Below are positions 7,773 to 10,905 of a stretch of DNA of 10,905 nucleotides, piece by piece. Source of the stretch: JBBQUP01 sp038212305 (lineage in GTDB: Bacteria > Bacteroidota > Bacteroidia > Bacteroidales > Marinilabiliaceae); assembly GCA_038212305.1 (NCBI GenBank), contig JBBQUP010000106.1, positions 1-10,905 of the forward strand, written 5' to 3'. Each line of letters starts with the position of its first letter. The stretch's first letter is position 1. The notes beneath the pieces were generated by a model, which was not told where the DNA came from, did not search any database, and saw nothing but the letters and a program-made list of their open reading frames with translations. A program made the translations under genes and the position numbers.

Positions 7773-7780
7773 CAAATGTA
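7773..7780 (-). promoter_or_regulatory. Candidate -7 promoter box of ftsX
   Basis: On the minus strand these bases read TACATTTG, an exact match to the Bacteroidetes -7 consensus TAnnTTTG, 54 bases upstream of the ftsX ATG. The -33 position (about 7798-7805) has only a poor match in a T-rich stretch. Between box and start codon lies an imperfect inverted repeat at 7744-7761 (GGAAG...CTTCC) that could form a small leader hairpin. The 7720-7984 interval also serves the divergent glycosyltransferase; I saw no equally good box for the plus strand. Confidence 0.4.
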
Positions 7781-7984
7781 TAAAAAAAGGATGGTTTACT
7801 TAAAAAAAATAGATATAGGAATTTTAAAGTCTAAAAAATCACTATTTTAAACCTTTAATTGATTCTGTTTAGCAGGGAAAATAATTTGATATTTGTGTCC
7901 TTGTTGCTTCCTAGCTTGGCATTAGTATTGCTCTCTTATCATGTAATACTTGTATATAATCGCATTAAATTGTTATTTTGCTGC

Positions 7985-8902
7985 ATGGTTCCAGTATTAC
8001 TCTTTGCTTATAATCGTCCCAAGCATTTTGCCGAAACGCTGAATGCATTGGCAGCTAACAAAAGTGCTGAACAAACCGATTTATATGTGTTTTGTGATGG
8101 GAGCAAATCCGAATCGGATCGTATTTCGGTGGATGAGGTTCATCGAATAGCAGATAATATCATTGGATTTGCATCAGTAACCAAAGTGTATAGAGACCAA
8201 AATATGGGATTGGCCGGCAATATTATTTCTGGTGTAACTCAATTGTTCGAAACATTCGATAGGCTTATTATTTTGGAAGATGATTTAATCACTTCTCCCG
8301 GATTTTTGCACTACATGAATCAAGCTTTGGAGTTTTACAAAAACACGACTGTTTTTTCGGTATGCGGATACACACCAGCTATTAAAATCCCCAATGAATA
8401 TGCTTTTTCGACCTATTTAACAGGACGAATTGGATCGTGGGGTTGGGGAACATGGAAAAGTCGGTGGAAGCAAGTGGATTGGCATGTGTCAGATTATGAG
8501 CAATTTATTTCATCCAGACAACAGCGAATGGCGTTTGAAAAAGATGGTAACGATTTGTCGATGATGCTATTCAAGCAACAAAACGGGAAGAATCATTCGT
8601 GGGCAATTCGATTTTCGTATGCTTGCTATAAGCAGCTTGGCGAAGTAGTTTATCCAGTTCAAACATTAGTTATAAATCAAGGGGTAGATGGTTCGGGTAC
8701 CAATATGAAAGCCACATTTAAGTATGCCAATAGCATGGTATCGGGGGTCGATTCGCAATTGTTTGCACCTGCTGGCATGCTTGATAAAGCGATACGTACG
8801 AAGTTTAGGAGGTTTTACAACACCCGTTGGTATCGAACTATATATAATCGATTGATATTGAGTTGGGTTAATTTTAAGCTGTTGATTGCAATAAAGATCT
8901 AA
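7985..8902 (+). CDS. GT-A-type glycosyltransferase (family 2-like sugar transferase)
   Basis: 305 residues. It probably transfers a sugar from a nucleotide-sugar donor to a surface glycan or lipid-linked acceptor; donor and acceptor are unknown. The N-terminus PVLLFAYNRPKHFAETLNAL (3-22) is the first Rossmann strand and helix typical of this group. LYVFCDGSKSESD (33-45), RDQNMGLAGNIISG (70-83) and LIILEDDL (94-101, the DxD-like metal site) follow. GSWGWGTWKSRW (150-161), SWAIRFSY (205-212) and NQGVDGSGTN (231-240) are C-terminal signatures of the subgroup. No transmembrane segment lies inside the chosen CDS. ATG 7985 is chosen because it begins directly at the conserved strand. The frame is open back to TTG 7859 and that extension is hydrophobic, but the family does not normally have it. 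recO follows after two bases, so the two form an operon. Confidence 0.9.
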   Translation: MVPVLLFAYNRPKHFAETLNALAANKSAEQTDLYVFCDGSKSESDRISVDEVHRIADNIIGFASVTKVYRDQNMGLAGNIISGVTQLFETFDRLIILEDDLITSPGFLHYMNQALEFYKNTTVFSVCGYTPAIKIPNEYAFSTYLTGRIGSWGWGTWKSRWKQVDWHVSDYEQFISSRQQRMAFEKDGNDLSMMLFKQQNGKNHSWAIRFSYACYKQLGEVVYPVQTLVINQGVDGSGTNMKATFKYANSMVSGVDSQLFAPAGMLDKAIRTKFRRFYNTRWYRTIYNRLILSWVNFKLLIAIKI

Positions 8903-8904
8903 TC

Positions 8905-9630
8905 ATGATTTATCCCACTCGCGGCATCGTTCTAAAGCATTTTAAGTATGCCGAAACAAGCATTGTGGTTCATGTTTACACCGAATTATTTGGTCGACAA
9001 GTATATATTTTAAATGGAGTTAGGTCTGCCAAAAATAAGGGGAAGACAGTTTTCTTGCAGCCATTATCCCATTTATCGCTTATGGTTTATCATAACCCAA
9101 AAAAAGAGATTCAGCGCATCTCAGAATTTCGAACTGAAACGCCCCTTTCGTCTATTCCATTTCATCAACATAAACGACATATCGCCTTTTTTATCACCGA
9201 AGTATTGCATTTGGTGCTTAACGAAGCAGAGCCTAATTTATCGCTTTTCGAGTTTATTGCGCAAAGTATTAACCATTTCGATCGGCAAACCGAAGATGTG
9301 AATTCGTTCCACCTCCATTTCTTAGCTCATCTTACTCGTCACTTGGGCTTTTATCCCGATTTATTGCCATCGGAATCGCTCAACTTTTTTGATTTGCTTA
9401 ATGGCATAGCTTGCGATCATGAGCCCATTCACAATTATTTTATTGCGAAAGAGGAAGCTTTGAGTTGGCAAAGGTTATTTTCGCTTGATATCCCTGAATG
9501 TTATCATCAAAACATACCACCAAATGAGCGAAAGAAACTTTTAAACTCGTTAATGGAGTATTACTCACTACATATTGAGGGATTTGGGCATTTGAAGAGC
9601 TTGGAGGTGTTGAGTAGTTTAAATGGTTGA
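8905..9630 (+). CDS. recO: DNA repair protein RecO
   Basis: 241 residues, normal length for Bacteroidetes RecO. With RecF and RecR it helps load RecA onto SSB-coated DNA in gap repair and anneals complementary strands. The N-terminal OB fold (about 1-80) shows TRGIVLKHFKYAETSIVV (5-22), YTELFGRQVYILNGVRS (25-41) and QPLSHLSLMVYH (52-63). The helical C-terminal part includes FFITEVLHLVL (95-105) and HLTRHLGFYPD. The Cys4 zinc site of some RecO proteins is not visible. It starts two bases after the glycosyltransferase stop. The annotated stop TGA (9628-9630) is intact; decayed RHS sequence begins almost at once, so the accessory DNA joins here without harming the gene. There is no clear terminator after it. 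Confidence 0.94.
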   Translation: MIYPTRGIVLKHFKYAETSIVVHVYTELFGRQVYILNGVRSAKNKGKTVFLQPLSHLSLMVYHNPKKEIQRISEFRTETPLSSIPFHQHKRHIAFFITEVLHLVLNEAEPNLSLFEFIAQSINHFDRQTEDVNSFHLHFLAHLTRHLGFYPDLLPSESLNFFDLLNGIACDHEPIHNYFIAKEEALSWQRLFSLDIPECYHQNIPPNERKKLLNSLMEYYSLHIEGFGHLKSLEVLSSLNG

Positions 9631-10096
9631 TAAACTTGCGGTTTGGCGCAAATGGTTTGTCCACTAATTCTACTAATTTGAGATTGTCGCAGTCGATTAG
9701 AAACGATAACAAATCTGTTTTTACCAGTAATGGCGCAACAACACTCACCCGCTATTATGCAGGCAATTACGAAGAAGACGTTGCCCCAATGGTAATATCC
9801 GAAAACTTCATTACATTAGTGGCGGCAACGGCCTAGCAGCCATTTGGATCGAAACCGATACCCGAGCCTCGTTTTTATTTGCTCGTGGCTATACCCTGCA
9901 CGAACACCTCGATGCGTTTGGTCTCATTAACATGAATGGCAGGGTTTACGACCCACTGGGGGCTCGCTTTTTAAGTCCCGACCCGTGCATGCAAGCACCA
10001 GATGACTGGGGCAACTACAACAGGTACGGGTATTGCTTTAATAACCCACTAAGGTATTCTGACCCAAGTGGGAACTCATGGCTGGAGATCATTTGA
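9627..10096 (+). pseudogene. RHS/YD-repeat core remnant, truncated and frameshifted
   Basis: Frame 3 (to about 9788) carries KSVFTSNGATTLTRYYAGNYEEDV; the sequence then continues in frame 2 as GNIRKLHYISGGNGLAAIW, RGYTLHEHLDAFGLINMNG, RVYDPLGARFLSPDP, NNPLRYSDPSGN and ends at TGA 10094-10096. These are the closing blocks of the RHS repeat-associated core that shapes the shell of RHS polymorphic toxins. One missing A at 9788-9790 explains the frame change. The upstream thousand or so residues of YD repeats are absent, and recO lies where they should be. In related proteins a stretch with the YY(I/V)HTDHLGS motif separates GLAAI from RGYTGHEHLD; here they are only about 12 residues apart, which points to an internal deletion. 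GC is 55% at 9961-10020, well above neighbouring DNA. Product and decay are clear; the exact left boundary (about 9680) is a guess. Confidence 0.82.
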
Positions 10097-10394
10097 CTAC
10101 AATTTTTACGGTTGCTGTTGCCGTTACTGTAACAGTTGCAACGGTGGGTGCAGCAGCTCCTAGTATTGCATCAGCTTGCGGTGCGGGTTCAATAAAAGGT
10201 GCAGTAACCGCGGCTGCCCTTGGTGGTATGGCTGGTGGAGTTGTAGGTACAGCATTAAATGGAGGTAGTTTTGTCCAGTGCCTTGGTGCAGGTATAGCTG
10301 GCGCTTTTAATGGTCTGTTGGGGGAGCTATAACTGGTGTTGTTTTAGGGGGTATTGCAGCTGGGTTAGATAATCTATACATTGGGCATGGTTAG
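10078..10394 (+). pseudogene. Gly/Ala-rich C-terminal tail of the RHS remnant, frameshifted
   Basis: Frame 1 from ATG 10078 reads an 84-residue hydrophobic, small-residue-rich segment (AVAVTVTVATVGAAAP, then AALGGMAGGVVGTALNGG) ending at TAA 10330-10332. From 10323 the same style continues in frame 3 (GAITGVVLGGIAAGLDNLY) to TAG 10392-10394; one missing G in the run at 10320-10324 would join the two. Such Gly/Ala-rich segments commonly follow the DPSGN block of RHS proteins and precede the variable toxin tip. It is joined to the core by another shift near 10078, because frame 2 reads NSWLEII and stops. It could also be annotated as a free-standing 84-residue hypothetical protein, but position and composition favour the RHS tail. 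No toxin domain is recognisable here. Confidence 0.6.
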
Positions 10395-10715
10395 ATGAAT
10401 ACTATTAATGGTATAAAGTTGAAAACTTATTTACGAACTTATTCCTCTCCACTAGGTCGAACTTCTATTCTAGAGAGTCTTCCACCCTTTGGGTCGCTTG
10501 TTCGGGGTGTTTCTAATTGGGCTTTGGCTTCAGGGGGAATATCTGCAATTGAGTCTTCATTGTTTAGCAATGCCTCTTTTAGTGGGGATTATTTGATATT
10601 AAGCAAAGAGAATTCCAGAGTTTCGTTATATCTTGAATCTGTTTTACCTTATTTTTTTGAAAACAATTTATTCTACCCTGATTCTATTAATTGTTTAACA
10701 ATGTCGTTTAGTTAA
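10395..10715 (+). CDS. Hypothetical protein after the RHS tail; reading continues in other frames
   Basis: I do not recognise this 106-residue ORF. Its ATG directly follows the RHS-tail stop (TAG then ATG, no gap), an arrangement that would allow translational coupling. The composition is that of a soluble alpha/beta protein, with segments such as GDYLILSKENSRVSLYLES and LPYFFENNLFYPD. It stops at TAA 10713-10715. Frame 1 from 10699 to TAA 10822-10824 looks coding (SSERLYFIGVLEKIVLLNV, then YDDYLVRVYRG); removing one base near 10710 would give a protein of about 142 residues. DNA is very AT-rich here (22% GC at 10741-10800). Position after an RHS tail is where immunity genes usually lie, but a displaced toxin-tip fragment is equally possible. 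Real expression of the ORF as drawn is doubtful. Confidence 0.45.
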   Translation: MNTINGIKLKTYLRTYSSPLGRTSILESLPPFGSLVRGVSNWALASGGISAIESSLFSNASFSGDYLILSKENSRVSLYLESVLPYFFENNLFYPDSINCLTMSFS

Positions 10716-10807
10716 GGAATCTTCTGAAAGGCTTTATTTTATTGGAGTATTGGAAAAAATAGTTCTTTTAAATGTTTGTAATTTACTCTATGATGATTAT
10801 CTTGTAA

Positions 10808-10905
10808 GGGTATATAGGGGGTAACCCAAGTGCCAATACAAAACAAGATTATCGAGAAAGTTTAACGGAAAATATCGACTATGAAATTGGAAATCAACAA
10901 TTTAC
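10808..10905 (+). other. Open frame running off the window end, unrecognised
   Basis: Frame 2 is open from 10808 to the end of the window and reads GGNPSANTKQDYRESL, TENIDYEIGNQQF. There is no ATG. It overlaps the end of the frame-1 stretch that stops at 10822-10824; changing the G-run at 10817-10821 from five to four or to seven G would join them as VRVYRGNPS or VRVYRGGNPS. It is either the start of another gene or the continuation of the same broken reading frame. No domain can be assigned. Confidence 0.3.

Noticed and set aside
9014..9301. Alternative-frame plus-strand ORF inside recO
   Set aside because: recO is intact and conserved in its own frame; this is an overlapping-frame artefact.
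9636..9651. Short hairpin after recO (TTGCG / CGCAA)
   Set aside because: It has a five-base stem and no T-run, so it is too weak for a terminator call.
9440..9748. Minus-strand ORF across the recO end and RHS start
   Set aside because: It is antisense to recognisable RecO and RHS sequence and has no motif.
1..10905. tRNA, rRNA, CRISPR array, insertion sequence or riboswitch
   Set aside because: I looked on both strands and saw no cloverleaf, regular spaced repeats, transposase motifs or known aptamer pattern.

Overview
The window looks like chromosomal DNA from an AT-rich member of the Bacteroidota. Three things point there: a C-terminal type IX secretion (T9SS) sorting domain in the decayed gene at the left end; the order ftsX - DUF3098 - uppP - truB - queA, which is a familiar Bacteroidetes arrangement; and weak Shine-Dalgarno signals together with TAnnTTTG-type promoter boxes. 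I would not name a genus.

Left edge (1-661, + strand): remains of a secreted polysaccharide-lyase-like protein with a T9SS sorting tail, broken by two in-frame stops and a one-base frameshift. Next is a minus-strand block (680-3625): a two-domain universal stress protein, a Bacteroides-type 6-phosphofructokinase and a polysaccharide deacetylase. These are spaced 68 and 22 bases apart and may be cotranscribed.

Core (3773-7719, minus strand, read right to left): ftsX, a DUF3098 membrane protein, uppP, truB and queA, closed by a strong hairpin terminator at 3720-3753. FtsX (control of cell-wall hydrolysis at division) and UppP (recycling of the undecaprenyl lipid carrier) serve the envelope. 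TruB and QueA modify tRNA. From a shared 265-base intergenic region a divergent plus-strand pair starts: a GT-A-fold sugar transferase and, two bases later, recO (recombinational repair).

Right edge (9631-10905, + strand): directly after recO lies a degraded accessory locus. It holds the C-terminal core of an RHS/YD-repeat protein with its 5' part missing and an apparent internal deletion, then a Gly/Ala-rich tail, then a small unrecognised gene that starts immediately after the RHS tail stop. Almost every segment changes reading frame by one base, and base composition swings from 55% GC (9961-10020) to 22% GC (10741-10800). This resembles the remains of a polymorphic-toxin locus. Whether the downstream ORF is an immunity gene or part of a toxin tip cannot be decided here.

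Overall, the central 9 kb is conserved housekeeping DNA. The unusual material is the decayed accessory DNA at the two ends. I see no convincing new multi-gene system. No tRNA, rRNA, CRISPR array or insertion sequence was recognised.
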